64,000 bases of DNA from Ottelia alismoides. Taxonomy: Eukaryota > Streptophyta > Magnoliopsida > Alismatales > Hydrocharitaceae. Made by a program: the position numbers and the translations under genes. The notes below the pieces were generated by a model. It was not told where the DNA came from, did no database searches, and was given only the letters and a program-made list of their open reading frames with translations. Positions 1-10,981 of the stretch are shown here, one piece after another (the stretch's first letter is position 1; every line of letters begins with the position of its first letter). The stretch is taken from assembly GCA_037367405.1 (NCBI GenBank), contig JAZKJV010005753.1, positions 1,178,001 to 1,242,000 on the forward strand, written 5' to 3'.

Positions 1-69
1 CACATTATTCTTGAAAAAGTTTAAGAATAATTCATTTGATGAATTCTATATCCAAGCATCGAGAAATTG

Positions 70-443
70 GATAATTAAATATGATTTAATTATCATGAAT
101 AATATGAATTTGATTCATATTATAAGAAGAGATATCTAAGATAGTTAAATGTGATTTACTTATCAAAGATATGAATAACGTGAATGTGATTCATGTTATT
201 GGGCACATGAGAAAAGAGATCCAAGATGATTAAATGTGATTTAATTATCATGGATATGAATAATGTGGATAGCACTATCCATATTAATCATATATATTAT
301 AAATATGATTTATAATACATTAGAGAGAAAGAGAAACTATGTAAATAGCATTTGTTAATTATTAATGTGAATTGGATTCACATTAAGTAATTTATTGGAA
401 ATGTAATTTACAAATTAGTTTGGGATGTGAATATGATTCACAT
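70..443. repeat. array of inverted repeats with 3-nt loops
   Basis: At least nine close-set palindromes, nearly all centred on AAT-NTG-ATT. Perfect cases: arms GATAATTAAAT (70-80, partner 84-94, loop ATG); TAATATGAAT (100-109/113-122, loop TTG); TATTATAAAT (295-304/308-317, ATG); TTAATGTGAAT (362-372/376-386, TGG); ATGTGAAT (425-432/436-443, ATG). Near-perfect cases lie at 140-164, 174-200, 225-249 and 262-285. The same design recurs in the C1 interior (2381-2405, 2461-2485), in the 3' LTR and in solo LTR S2. Function unknown. Confidence 0.85.
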
Positions 444-806
444 AATTTTCAATGGCATGATTGAAATATTCACAAATTGATTTGGAACTAATTTGGTGAA
501 TAATTTTGTGATAATTGTTATTACAAAATTAATTAAGAAATAATAAGATAAAATAAAAAGGATGCAAAACAACACCCTAAAATCAACGGTGGTTGGTTGA
601 CTCCCTTTTTTTCTTATCACATTATCTCTTAATTAGTTAATTTATGTTAAATTAGATTATGTTGATAATGTTGCAACATATTTTAATTTTAAATTAATGT
701 TGTTGGTTTTAACCAACAACAATCATAGCCATTGATCATACATAGACCAAGCATGGCCGTTGGATCTATACATCCATGGATTGAGATCCATTGGATCCTA
801 AACTAG

Positions 807-814
807 TATAAAAG
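807..814 (+). promoter_or_regulatory. TATA box of C1 5' LTR
   Basis: TATAAAAG preceded by a near-palindromic block around ATCCATTGGATCC and followed about 55 bp downstream by a CT repeat. The same arrangement is present in the 3' LTR (9084) and S2 (62183), marking this as the LTR core promoter. Confidence 0.7.
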
Positions 815-1283
815 GAGGGCTAGCCTAGCCTTTCAAGTTACATCATCTAGAGTTGTAGAAGACTACTACTCTCTCTCTCTTTCATTCTCGACTAGGCTCT
901 CTCTCAATCTCAAGTGGCCGTCCACTTTGCATATTGAGAAGGAGAGCATCTTGCCTTTGTCTTCGACGCTTGGTTTTTTGTCAAAGATTGCGGGAAGGAT
1001 GCGACTCATCATCGAGCCCGCAAATGCGTTCTTCGTGGGCCGGACTTAAGACAGGAGGATCTCTTGTTTGGGATCTCACGATCGCAACATCGCTTCAAGA
1101 GGTATTCCTCATACTTGTGGTTTGATGAAACGATCTGAGAAGTGTTCTCGTGATCATGTGGTTTTATCTTTACTTTTGAAAAATTTTAATTTTCGCCGCA
1201 TCTAGCGACTAGTTGCTCCGATTGCATACGATGCGATCGACACGCTTCCGTGATGCGCTTAAGGATACTCAATATCCTTCAAG

Positions 1284-1301
1284 TGGTATCAGAGCCAGGT
1301 T
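1284..1301 (+). other. primer-binding site of C1
   Basis: TGGTATCAGAGCCAGGTT begins 2 bases after the LTR end. It is the standard plant copia PBS, complementary to the 3' end of initiator tRNA-Met. Confidence 0.92.
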
Positions 1302-4300
1302 GAATAAGGTTTTGGATATGATCCATAGACCTTAGACGATTTGGTTCTTGAAAGGGTTGCGAAATTTTTACTGCATTTCAATTTTCGCACCTCTGTCTAA
1401 TTGAATTTTTCAGTACTGTTTAAATGTTTAAACACGAAATTTTCAATTGGATTTTGTTCCCCCTTAATTAAGGAAACCATAGGATTTGAGTTTGTGAAAT
1501 TGGGACTTCATTTGCTCAAGATATGGCTTTTTGAATATGCCTATATTCACTGTTGCGGGAACTACGGATTTAAACGTGATTTATGAGATAATTACGGTTT
1601 TAATCTGCCTCGAAATGCATGAACTATCACTTGTATTCTTTAATAAATCAAATAGGAAATCTTTGGAAACTGAGTTTGCATTTTTTGGATTTAAATTGAT
1701 CAAGATAAGTTAATTTTAGTGATTGGGGGTCACTGCTGGAAATTAACATTTTTTGATCTTGAACCTTGTGATAAGTCATTCAATTATCATAATGAAAATT
1801 AATTGTTAATTTTCTGGAATAATTAATGATAAATATTTGTGGAATAATTAAAGAGATAATTATTTCATTGAATGACATTTGCCTAAACCACAATGATGAG
1901 ATAATTGATCTTGATCATTGGTTCATCAACAAACATTGATTTCATGAAAAACCATAGTTTATCCTACAATAGTTGTAGGACAACATTTACATGAAAAACC
2001 CTCTTGCTTGAATAGGATTGGGGATTTATCTAGCAAATCTCCTTATAATATAATCAAAATTATTTTGATGTATATTATATGGTATAATTTCGGTTGAAAA
2101 ACCGATGAGCATCTCAAATTACATGATGATCTATCTGGTATTATCCTTTCCCTAGGCGGATATGGTGCCTAGTCAGAGAGCATTGAGGTCGCGGGTTGCA
2201 ACGTATGTGGTCCGTCCCACTCTCATCGGTACTGGCCATGACAGCCGGTAGGGACTGTATAATACCGGAGAAAGTCAATGCGTATTTTTCTAATTATTAA
2301 AATTCGAATAATACGTACTTTGAGAATATACCTACTATTCAAGTAAAAGACATGTTTGTTGATTGATGATTGGATTGATGATTAATTTAATGTGATTAAA
2401 TTAATTATATCCAATAAACACTCTATTATGAATAGATGTGTATTTCCCTTGGAAGAGTTAATTATGTGAATACGATTCACGATAATTAATTACAATTTGA
2501 ATATGAGGTGGAGGATCACATAAGTGACATCCATGGTCTCCCATCAAGGCAAAGGATTCCGTCTCCAGTTGTTGTATATAGGAGACGCCTGTTCGAAGTG
2601 ACATATCCTTATATGTTTTAATTGGATCGGGTTCTTTGCTTCTCGAAAGAGTAAGGCCGTATACGTAGTGACCCCAATATCGGGTCCTCATATTATTGGA
2701 GCGATATTGGATTGCGTATAGCGAGTATTAAGCCAGTTGACGGTTGGTTCTATTAATTACGGGTCAACATCATCTTAGGGGTGGTGGGCCCGGGTGTTAA
2801 AGACCGAATTGGGAGATGCAAGTTGGACTTGCAAGGCGGAATGTGTTCCCGCTTCTTTTTATCTGAGTTGTAGGTTTTCATATTATTGGGATGCAACGAA
2901 GATAGGAAATGAAATCCCAGATCTTGCTAGAGATATAATGGTAAGGATATCTCTTACATTGAAAGTGATTAAGGGAATGAACTTTCAGTGTTGACATGGC
3001 AAGACAACTTTGATATAAAAATTCCTAAATCAAAGTAAAATATGTATATATAATATATATACACACTTATGCAAATTTCTTATTTCAGATAATCATTCAT
3101 TAAACCCACTCAATATTATACTCAATAATAACCAGTAAAATATCATGGATTGACTCATGATCCAGATATTATAGTTGCAATTGGACACATAATGTATGCG
3201 GTTACAATGTGCAAGTTTCCTCAACATAATGAGGAATGACAATTAAATAAGACAATAAGACATCACCTTAGGGTTAGTATGTCTCCTTAGTCTTGATCTT
3301 TCATCGAGTGTACTTTGGAAATGACATGTCGATGGTGATCGTAATTGTCGAATAATCCTTATAAAATAAAAGAAGATATTTTGGCATACATATGTGCTCT
3401 AGACATTTAATCATGAATGACACGGTTCTCTGCATTATGCAGAATGGTGGTTTGAAAGAGATGATGTATTCAAAATGTTTGAATACCTACCTGAACCTAA
3501 GTCTATAAGAGTTAAGATGTATGTAGATATGGTGAGTGCCATCATTCTACTATCGATACTCAAGTCATTCATGAAGCATCATGATATTCATATTGTATGA
3601 ATTTAATGAAGCGTGTATAAATGTTGAAATGCTCTTACATTGAATTCTTTTTAATTTAATATAAGAGATCCTTAGTCTTAAGCAATGGTTATTTATAGAT
3701 TAAGAGAGCGCAGTGGAAGCATGGGTCGGACCCGAGTAAGAAGGAAAGACAAAGAGTTGACCTACTTCTGTGACTTCCATATGACATGTAAAGAGTTGGA
3801 TGAATGCCAATACTGCAATAAGTTGATGTGTTGATAGTATGACTATCAAGTCTATCTAAAATCCATCCTCAGTGAAGGACTCAGATAGAACATCAGAATA
3901 ATATACATATAATCATTTGACTTACTTATTTCATAAGATAAAGTCTGACAATTATATACCGATCTCCTAATGACATTTGCAATTGGTTGCATATATATAT
4001 TAGAAGATTAGAAATTTAATCTTAAGGTTTAGGAGTCATCTACATGGATATTGTTGTAATTGTTGCAGCAATCTCTGTTGGATAGATGAACTTCATATTC
4101 TCAACGGGAGAGCCCTTAGTCTTGGAGAATGTTTTCTATAACCTAGATAGTAGAGTACACTCATTGTTTGTTTCTAAATGTTGGAAATAAACATGAATTC
4201 TGAGATAGAACTATCATAAAGAGTTATGATGGAAATATTTCAGATAGTAATATAACATCTAGTGGACTCCACAAAATTAGAAAAATTAATGAATAGTTCA

Positions 4301-4329
4301 TTAAGATTTCTAATACTGAAAATTAAACC
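1302..4329 (+). other. C1 leader and unrecognisable gag region
   Basis: About 3 kb between PBS and the first recognisable pol motif. Only short ORFs remain, and I cannot place a gag domain or zinc knuckle with confidence. The region is AT-rich, contains more loop-3 palindromes (1794-1814, 2381-2405, 2461-2485) and a GC-richer island around 2150-2260 of unknown nature. By position it should hold the leader and gag. Confidence 0.5.
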
Positions 4330-6290
4330 TTGATAGATCAATAGGAGGATGAAGATCATTTGACAATGATCTGGCATCAAGCTTTGGACATTTGTCTGTT
4401 GATTTGATCAATAGACAAGTAAGATATGAAACTTTACAATGTCTAAAATTTCAAATCTTACATACTTGTGAATATTGTATTCAAAGTAAAATATCCAATA
4501 CACCCTTCTCTGGGAATGGTGTTGGATGTCGAGGTATTTAAGATCTCATACATATTGATGTATGTAGATCATCTATATCATAGTAAACATTATGGATATG
4601 TGATATCTATTGATGATTATGTATTATATGAGATTTCTTCTCTTCACCTGAGAAACCTTTGAAATGTTCAAAGATTTCACAATTTTGATTTAGAACCGAA
4701 GTTTGAAGAAAGATGAAATGAATTTGAAATAATCTAGGTAGCTTGTAAATGTTAGATAAAATTCAAAGATTACCTTATGGAGATATGAATATCATTTCTA
4801 TCTCACTCCTCTTGATAAACCTGAACTCAATAGAGTTGTAGGGAGATACAATTGGATCATGTGTGACATGATTTGATCAATGATAAATTTTAGCATAATT
4901 ACCCCTTAGTTTCCAGGTATATATGTGTAGTAGAGACTACAATATATATCCTTAATAAGATTCCGTGCATGTAAGCCGGAATTAAGCACTGGAGAGTGCT
5001 ACTTCATTAGGAAAATAAATGATGGTATTGGATACCTACTTTATGACCTTGAGATTTTTAAAAGATCTCATCTCTGAGAATGTGATTCTTGGAGGATTGA
5101 GACTCTTGAGAATCAAGATGAAAATGAAGTGAAGGAACTCATTTAATCTTGAGAAGATAATGAGGCTCCTGAAATCGGAAACTAAAAGGGCAATTAAATA
5201 TGAAACACTAATACCTCTTCAAATAAGTTTGAGTATGTATTCCATGTGTCTATTAAATCTGACGATGATCGAACTTCATGTGATGAAGTTCCTGATGATC
5301 ATAACTTGGAAAGATGGATATTAGCAATAAAGTCTAAAGTAGACTTCATATACAAATGTTGTATATGGACCCTCGATGATCCACCTATATGGGTAAGACC
5401 CATAAAGGTGTAAATGAATCTTCAAGAGAAGAGGGAACCTGATGAGAAGGTAGAGGCCTTCACAACACGATTCGTAGCCATGAGCTACACACCGTAAGAG
5501 AATACATTGCTTGCGATGAGACTTGCTCTTCGGAAACCATGCTTGAAGTCATCAGAATATTGCTAACTATATCTACACAACTTGACTTTGACATCTTAAA
5601 GATGTAAGTCAAGATTGCATTCCTCTAAGAATACCTCTCTGAGGATATTCACATGAAGTAGCCCCAGGGCTTCATGATTGGGGAAAGTAAGGTGTGAAAG
5701 CTAAAGAAATCCATCTATGGACTCAAATAAGCTTCTTGTAGTTGGAACATTAGATTTGATGAAATCATAAGTGTTATGATTTCAGATAGAATCTTGATGT
5801 ACCATGTGAAGGTTAGTAGGAGTGCCATTGTGTTCATCGTGCTAAATGTAGATAATATCCTAATCATTTGGAATGATATAAGGATGATAATAAGTGTTTT
5901 ATGATCTAGCTATTCCATACCTTGAGATATGATCTCAAAGATGCCTCTTGGATCTTAGTTTTGAAGTTGTTCAGAAGAAAGAAAAGAGTGTATTGGGATT
6001 GTCACATTTGTAATACACCTTGGACGTATTCCATTCTTGGAAATTCCAAGAAAGGCTTCCTTCCCTTGAGATATGGTACTGACCAATCTAAAGGGATAAC
6101 ACCTCAAAGAGTTGAGCAAGTGAATGCTAGAATTGCTTGCACCTGTGCATTAGTTACGAGAAGCTAAGTGTATGCTAAATGTGTACAAAAACCAGATATC
6201 TGCCATGTAGTGGAAGTAATAAAGTGTTGCTAATCCTACTATGGAGAGAAAACACTTGATTGTAGTAATAACAATATCTTCAAAGATGAC
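4330..6290 (+). pseudogene. Ty1/copia pol remnant (integrase, RT, RNase H)
   Basis: Readable across several frames with many stops. In order: a CxxC finger remnant from 4467 (CEYCIQSK) followed by DLIHIDVC, the first catalytic Asp region of copia integrase (about 4540-4570); RT motif DIHMK-stop-PQGF at 5644-5673; LKKSIYGLK with ASCSWNIRFDEI at 5701-5770; NVDNILII at about 5845-5868, the place of YVDD, with the catalytic pair altered; DLKDASWILVLKLF from about 5930; KKGFLPLRYGTD at 6050-6085; and the RNase H-region motif around 6172-6215 (YAKCVQKPDICHVVEV, where copia has YAMLCTRPDIC). It would have made the enzymes of an Angela/Tork-like element. It is dead: stops, frameshifts and a mutated RT active site. 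Confidence 0.88.
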
Positions 6291-6690
6291 AAGGCTTTAG
6301 AGATGGTGATCTCTAAGTCTTATCTTCATGAACTTAAGACTTTATAGATAGAGATCTAAAAGGTCTTAACTGCGAATACCTTAGGAGATAGAGATCTCCA
6401 GGAATAAGGGTATTCTGATAAGGATTATGGAAATACTGGTTATAACAATTACTGAGCAATAGTGTCAAGGACACTATATTTGTTTTGTCAAGATTGAGTA
6501 TTGGTTGCATTAGATGCAACATTCGCATTGGATGCGAGCACTGTTACCTATGGATATGCAAGTGCCGTAAAAGGACTTGGCATAGTCTTTTGGGAACAGA
6601 GTGACTGATCAGCTTACCTAGCTATTTTTCTAAATAGCCTATGATTGTCACATGAGTGTGGGTTTAAATGATTAGCCCATTAATGGCTCT

Positions 6691-6707
6691 TTGGGATAGT
6701 GGGAGAT
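6691..6707 (+). other. polypurine tract of C1
   Basis: Purine-rich run ending AGTGGGAGATT directly before the LTR start TGTTGGAC, the usual copia form, where it primes plus-strand synthesis. Confidence 0.88.
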
Positions 6708-7870
6708 TGTTGGACATGTGAGCCCACGGCGAGCCGTTATGCAATAAATGTTATTGCACATATCATTCCCTGATCTGGAACGAAGAATAAATAATTTGCA
6801 TAATAGGTACCTCTGTACAATTAGGGTTATGTACCATGTCTATCTTAATGATCATACAGCTGTTGATTCAATTATTGAATCATAGAGGCTGGTGCTTGGA
6901 TGAATATCTAAAGAGTTAGATTGAGGACTCATCAAGCACCATCAAATGATTGTTAAGATGTGATCTCCAGCCTGAGTAGAAGATGGCAATCCTTTCTCAC
7001 ATAGGCTGATATTTGACCGACCTCTTGATGCATGTCCTCTGCATAGAAATAGAGATTCGGAGGTGTCAGATTAGTTAGGTCAATGGGTTGACTTAATGAG
7101 ATCGAGATAACCTACGTCCCATGTTGAATGTTGTCACAGCATAGGCACGCATCCTCTGACCGGAGACAAATGTATTGCTATATGTCTGAGTATGTACATT
7201 TGGCAGACCAATAGGTTGATGACCTAACCAAGGTCTATACACCAGCGTACTGGTGTGCATATAAGGGCATATGAGTAATACGATCTCTCAAAGGATCATA
7301 CAGGTTCATTACTGAACTGGAAGACATGAGCTCACTCATGAGATATTGGGAAGAATCAAATTCCGTGCACGGTCGTCTCACTTTGGAAGCTTGACTGAAT
7401 TTGTAGGTTCGATATATACTTTTGGAAAGTATATGATCAAGACCTAGGTATGATATATGCTTTTGGAAAGTATATGATCAATACCAAATCCTAATGATCA
7501 AATGAGAAACTTAGTAATCAAACCCTGAAGAAGACAGTGGAAAATTGATCTTGATCTTCGGGTTGACCATGGGTCTTCCAGTATGCAGGATGTACAGGTA
7601 CTGGGAATACCTGAGGGTAATGTGATCATAAACGATTATATATCCATTACGCTTCCATTCCGAGTGAGTGATGAAACATGTTTGGATTTTAGTGACTCCT
7701 CTCAGTAGAGAAGCAATCTGATCTTAGTCCAAGTGTTGGACATTGGTCTGAATGAGATTCAGATGCAATGAGAAGATTAGATTTGCGGTCTTGATTTAAT
7801 CAAGCATCTGTGGGAGGTTCGTAAGATCTGGATTTGAGATAAAATCTCAACATCCAAGTCACTATACGTG

Positions 7871-8692
7871 GAACAATACAATCCCCATGTCCTTATCTCC
7901 AAGTATCTGCGGAGAAAGCACATTATTCTTGAAAAAGTTCAAGAATAATTCATTTGATGAATTCTATATCCAAGCATCGAGAAAATGGATAATTAAATAT
8001 GATTTAATTATCATGAATAATATGAATTTGATTCATGTTATAAGAAGAGATATCTAAGATAGTTAAATGTGATTTACTTATCAAAGATATGAATAACGTG
8101 AATGTGATTCACATACTTATCAATGGCATGATTGAAATATTCACAAATTAATTTGGAATTAATTTGGTGGATATTTTTGTGATAGTTGAGAGATTAATCA
8201 TCATAATAAAATGGAGATAATATTGCCTCCTAAAAACAAGGGCCTTTATTTCTCCTTTATATTATATTACATTATCTCTCAGAACAATACAATCACCCTG
8301 TCCTTATCTCCAAGTATCTGCGGAGAAATCGCATTATTCTTGAAGGGGTCCAAGAATAATTCCATAGTTGAATTATATCCAAGCATTAAGAGAATGATAA
8401 TTAAATGTGATTTAATTATCTTGATGCTTGTGGAAATTATCCAATATAATTAAATATGATTTATTTATTGTGGATAAGAATAATGTGGATATCAATATCC
8501 TATTATTCATAATATAATATAAATGTAATTTATAATGTATTAGAGAGAGCTAATTATAATTATATTTTTTAACTAATTATTGATGTGTATTGGATACACA
8601 TTGTGTAATTAATTGAAAATGTAAATTATATTTTGTTTTAGGTTGTGAATGTGATTCACAAATTTCCAATGGTAAGATTGCAATATTCTCAA
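7871..8692 (+). repeat. diverged tandem duplication in C1 3' LTR
   Basis: The block beginning GAACAATACAATC at 7871 recurs at 8282, an offset of 411 bp: the tccttatctccaagtatctg stretch is shared, and the loop-3 palindromes recur. The copies differ in many places, so this is more likely a join of two LTR subtypes than a recent tandem copy. Confidence 0.7.
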
Positions 8693-8819
8693 AATTAATT
8701 ATGAACTATTTTTGAAGAATAAATCACAACAAAAGTTGTTGGATTAAATAATGGAGATTTCCAAGGAGATATGCAATCTCATGAAATCTCATGAGATTGC
8801 TCCCACTTGCAATCAAGTT

Positions 8820-8857
8820 GACGGCCACCATAACCAATATGAAAATTGGTGGCCGTC
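8820..8857 (+). promoter_or_regulatory. inverted repeat upstream of LTR promoter
   Basis: Arms GACGGCCACC and GGTGGCCGTC separated by 18 bases, about 230 bp upstream of the TATA box. Conserved in S2 at 61927-61965. Possible cis element or hairpin; function unknown. Confidence 0.55.
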
Positions 8858-9083
8858 CACCATGATGCATGGGAATGCAATCTCCATGTTGGTTAATATC
8901 CCTTATTTGATTGGTTTAATTTAGGATTGATTTATTTTGATTTGTCAAATATATGATCTAAATTAAGTCATTGATTCTTGGTTTTTAACAACATAAATCT
9001 TGACCATTGGATTGAACAGAAATCAATCTCATCCATTGATTTTTATGTATCCCATGGATTGAGATCCATGGATCCCAAAACCC

Positions 9084-9091
9084 TATAAATA
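9084..9091 (+). promoter_or_regulatory. TATA box of C1 3' LTR
   Basis: TATAAATA about 10 bp after the palindrome ATCCATGGAT (9065-9074 region), followed by a CT-rich leader, as in the other copia LTRs here. Confidence 0.65.
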
Positions 9092-9652
9092 TAGACGCAT
9101 ACCATGCTCTCTAGGGAAATGCTTTGGAAGCACATCTCTCTCTCTCATTCCACACGCCAACTTTCTCCCTCTCTTTCTTGGTGGTCATCCACCATACCTT
9201 AGAGGAGAAAGTCGTCGTCGCTTCGCCACTGCGCCACTGCTTCGACGTTCTTCGATTCTCCATCTTCTTTGGAGTGCTACACTTGTAAAGAAGTTGTTTG
9301 ATCTCGTACGACGAGATCAGGAGTTCACTGTGCTTGGATTAACTTGTTGGATTGCGAGGATCACACGGTTCATCCCTGCGCTCGCAAGCATCTTCTCCAA
9401 TGATCGGACATGAGACATGAGGTCTCTTTTCGTAGAGACTCGATCAACCACACTTCAAGAGGTATTCCTTTTTACTTGATGTGGTTCTAGATGAAACAAT
9501 CTGAGAATCGTTCTTGGATCATGTGGTTTCATCGCAAGAAATGTTTTAAATTCCGCTGCATAGAATATTTAGTACGACTAGTCGTTCTACATCGTATTTG
9601 ATACGACGATCACGCTCCAGTGATTCGCTTGAGGATAAAACCATATCCTTCA

Positions 9653-10981
9653 CTACTTGGGATCATAAAGATGACATGTGAACATAACTTAGTGGACTCA
9701 AAGAATTAAGTAACTAATGGACCTGAAATGTCTTAACCCTAAATCCTATAAGGTTCCTCTTAGAATTAGGTGGATTAAGGTCTTAACAGAGCTCCATTCT
9801 CCAATTTAATTCCATACTAGTTTAAATGTCAACTATGATTCAGTAGAATATACAAATATATACAAAAATTCTTTTATGCGAAATTTTTGAAATCATGCAA
9901 AATTTTTGAAAATGTTTGAATGAATGGATGCAGAAGTTTTGCAAACTATTTACAAACATTTACACAAGGATTTTTTTGCAAACTTTTATTTTTCAAACAT
10001 TTTTCAAAAAATTTGTACTCTATAAAAAATTTTAATAGAAAAATATTTACAAACCATTATAATCAAAATATTTTTACAACCATTTGTAAAAAAATAATTT
10101 TTATAGATAACTAGCTATGTATTTATAAGAATGAATTTTATGTACAAGAAAAATTTTAAATTTTTGAAGTTTTTAACAAGTGCTTTTTATCCATTTTATT
10201 TATTAACACACTCATTCAAAATAGAGTTATGGCTAAAGTATATATGCAATCTATATGACACCTCCCTATACTTAGCTCGAACGATGTCCTCAGAGTGATC
10301 AAAGAGCGATGAAGAAGACATAACTCGTACTTAGTATTGGGAAGTGAAAAGAAGGAATATACTACAATGACGAATAAGAGAACAGGGATCGATAATCCCC
10401 CCTATACTTAGGATGAAGCAATCCTAATTATAAAAGACTGTACACAAGGGGGAACCGAGGGTTAGAATGTACAGGGTCTCCCTCCCCTATACTTAGGTAA
10501 AATATACCTAAGTTTAGGCAACAAAATAGAGGAAAACAATCAAAAGAATAATCAACAATCTGTTACCCCCTATACTTAGGGTAAATTACACCCCAAGTAT
10601 AGCGTAATCATAAGATGCAGATGGGGTGTTAGACTAAAGAATGTATAATATGGACATCTGGACCTATACAAGGCGGAAGACAATAAAAATCAGGCATGAG
10701 ATGCAACTAATGTGAGTAAAAGACCACATCTCATGCAAAATGAATCAGGGCAACGTCAACGATCAACGGATCATGATCAAGATATGGCTTTAGGCACTGA
10801 CCGTTAACATGAAAGGTGGACTCAGATGACATCTCAGATATGTGATACTATCATTGTCATGGACCTTTCGGAACAGGTATGGTCCCTTCCACTTACTCTG
10901 CAACTTCTCGGAAAAGAATCTAAGCATGGCATCAAACAATCATACTCTCTGATCTAATTGAAACTGCTTATGGCTGATATG
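9653..10981 (-). other. A0 3' region and integrase C-terminal remnant
   Basis: Aligns by eye with 21520-22880 of A1 and 49280-49818 plus 53637-54300 of A3. 10800-10981 is the end of the integrase, frameshifted. The rest has no ORF; it holds AT-rich sequence and the three-hairpin array. An env-like ORF, which some Athila elements carry here, is not seen. Confidence 0.75.
10264..10602 (-). repeat. three-hairpin array with PPT-like edges (A0)
   Basis: Hairpins at 10403-10432, 10486-10518 and 10570-10602, each on + of the form ctatacttagg...cctaagtatag with imperfections. An unpaired copy, ccctatacttagctcg, lies at 10264-10280. In element sense the edge reads TAAGTATAGGGGG, like the terminal PPT of A3. 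Confidence 0.8.

Larger units (their letters stand above)
1..1281 (+). repeat. 5' LTR of C1 (start outside window)
   Basis: Base 1 corresponds to about base 7920 of the 3' LTR, so roughly the first 1.2 kb of this LTR is missing to the left. It ends ...atccttca at 1281, directly before the PBS. It contains a palindrome array (70-443), a TATA box (807-814) with a CT-rich tract just downstream, and a U5-like end. It keeps about 246 bp (195-441) that the 3' LTR lacks. Confidence 0.9.
1..9652 (+). mobile_element. Ty1/copia retrotransposon C1, degenerate
   Basis: Seen: a right-hand LTR (6708-9652) and the truncated left copy (1-1281) flank an interior with a tRNA-Met-type PBS, a broken copia pol in the order integrase then RT then RNase H, and a copia-type purine tract. 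LTR ends are TG...CA. The right flank (from 9653, ctacttgg...) continues into A0 sequence homologous to 21520-21560, so C1 inserted into A0. The left flank is outside the window, so its target duplication cannot be tested. RT motifs resemble the Angela/Tork branch (inference). The two LTRs differ by large rearrangements, so the element is old or recombinant. Confidence 0.9.
6708..9652 (+). repeat. 3' LTR of C1, chimeric and internally duplicated
   Basis: Starts TGTTGGACATG after the purine tract and ends ATCCTTCA at 9652. At 2945 bp it is unusually long because a stretch of about 410 bp occurs twice (from 7871 and from 8282). The first copy matches the 5' LTR type. From 8282 on the sequence resembles solo LTR S2 more closely. 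It also lacks about 246 bp present in the 5' LTR, joined at 8098-8112 between two hairpins. 6708-7870 has no counterpart in the visible 5' LTR but matches S2. Confidence 0.88.
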
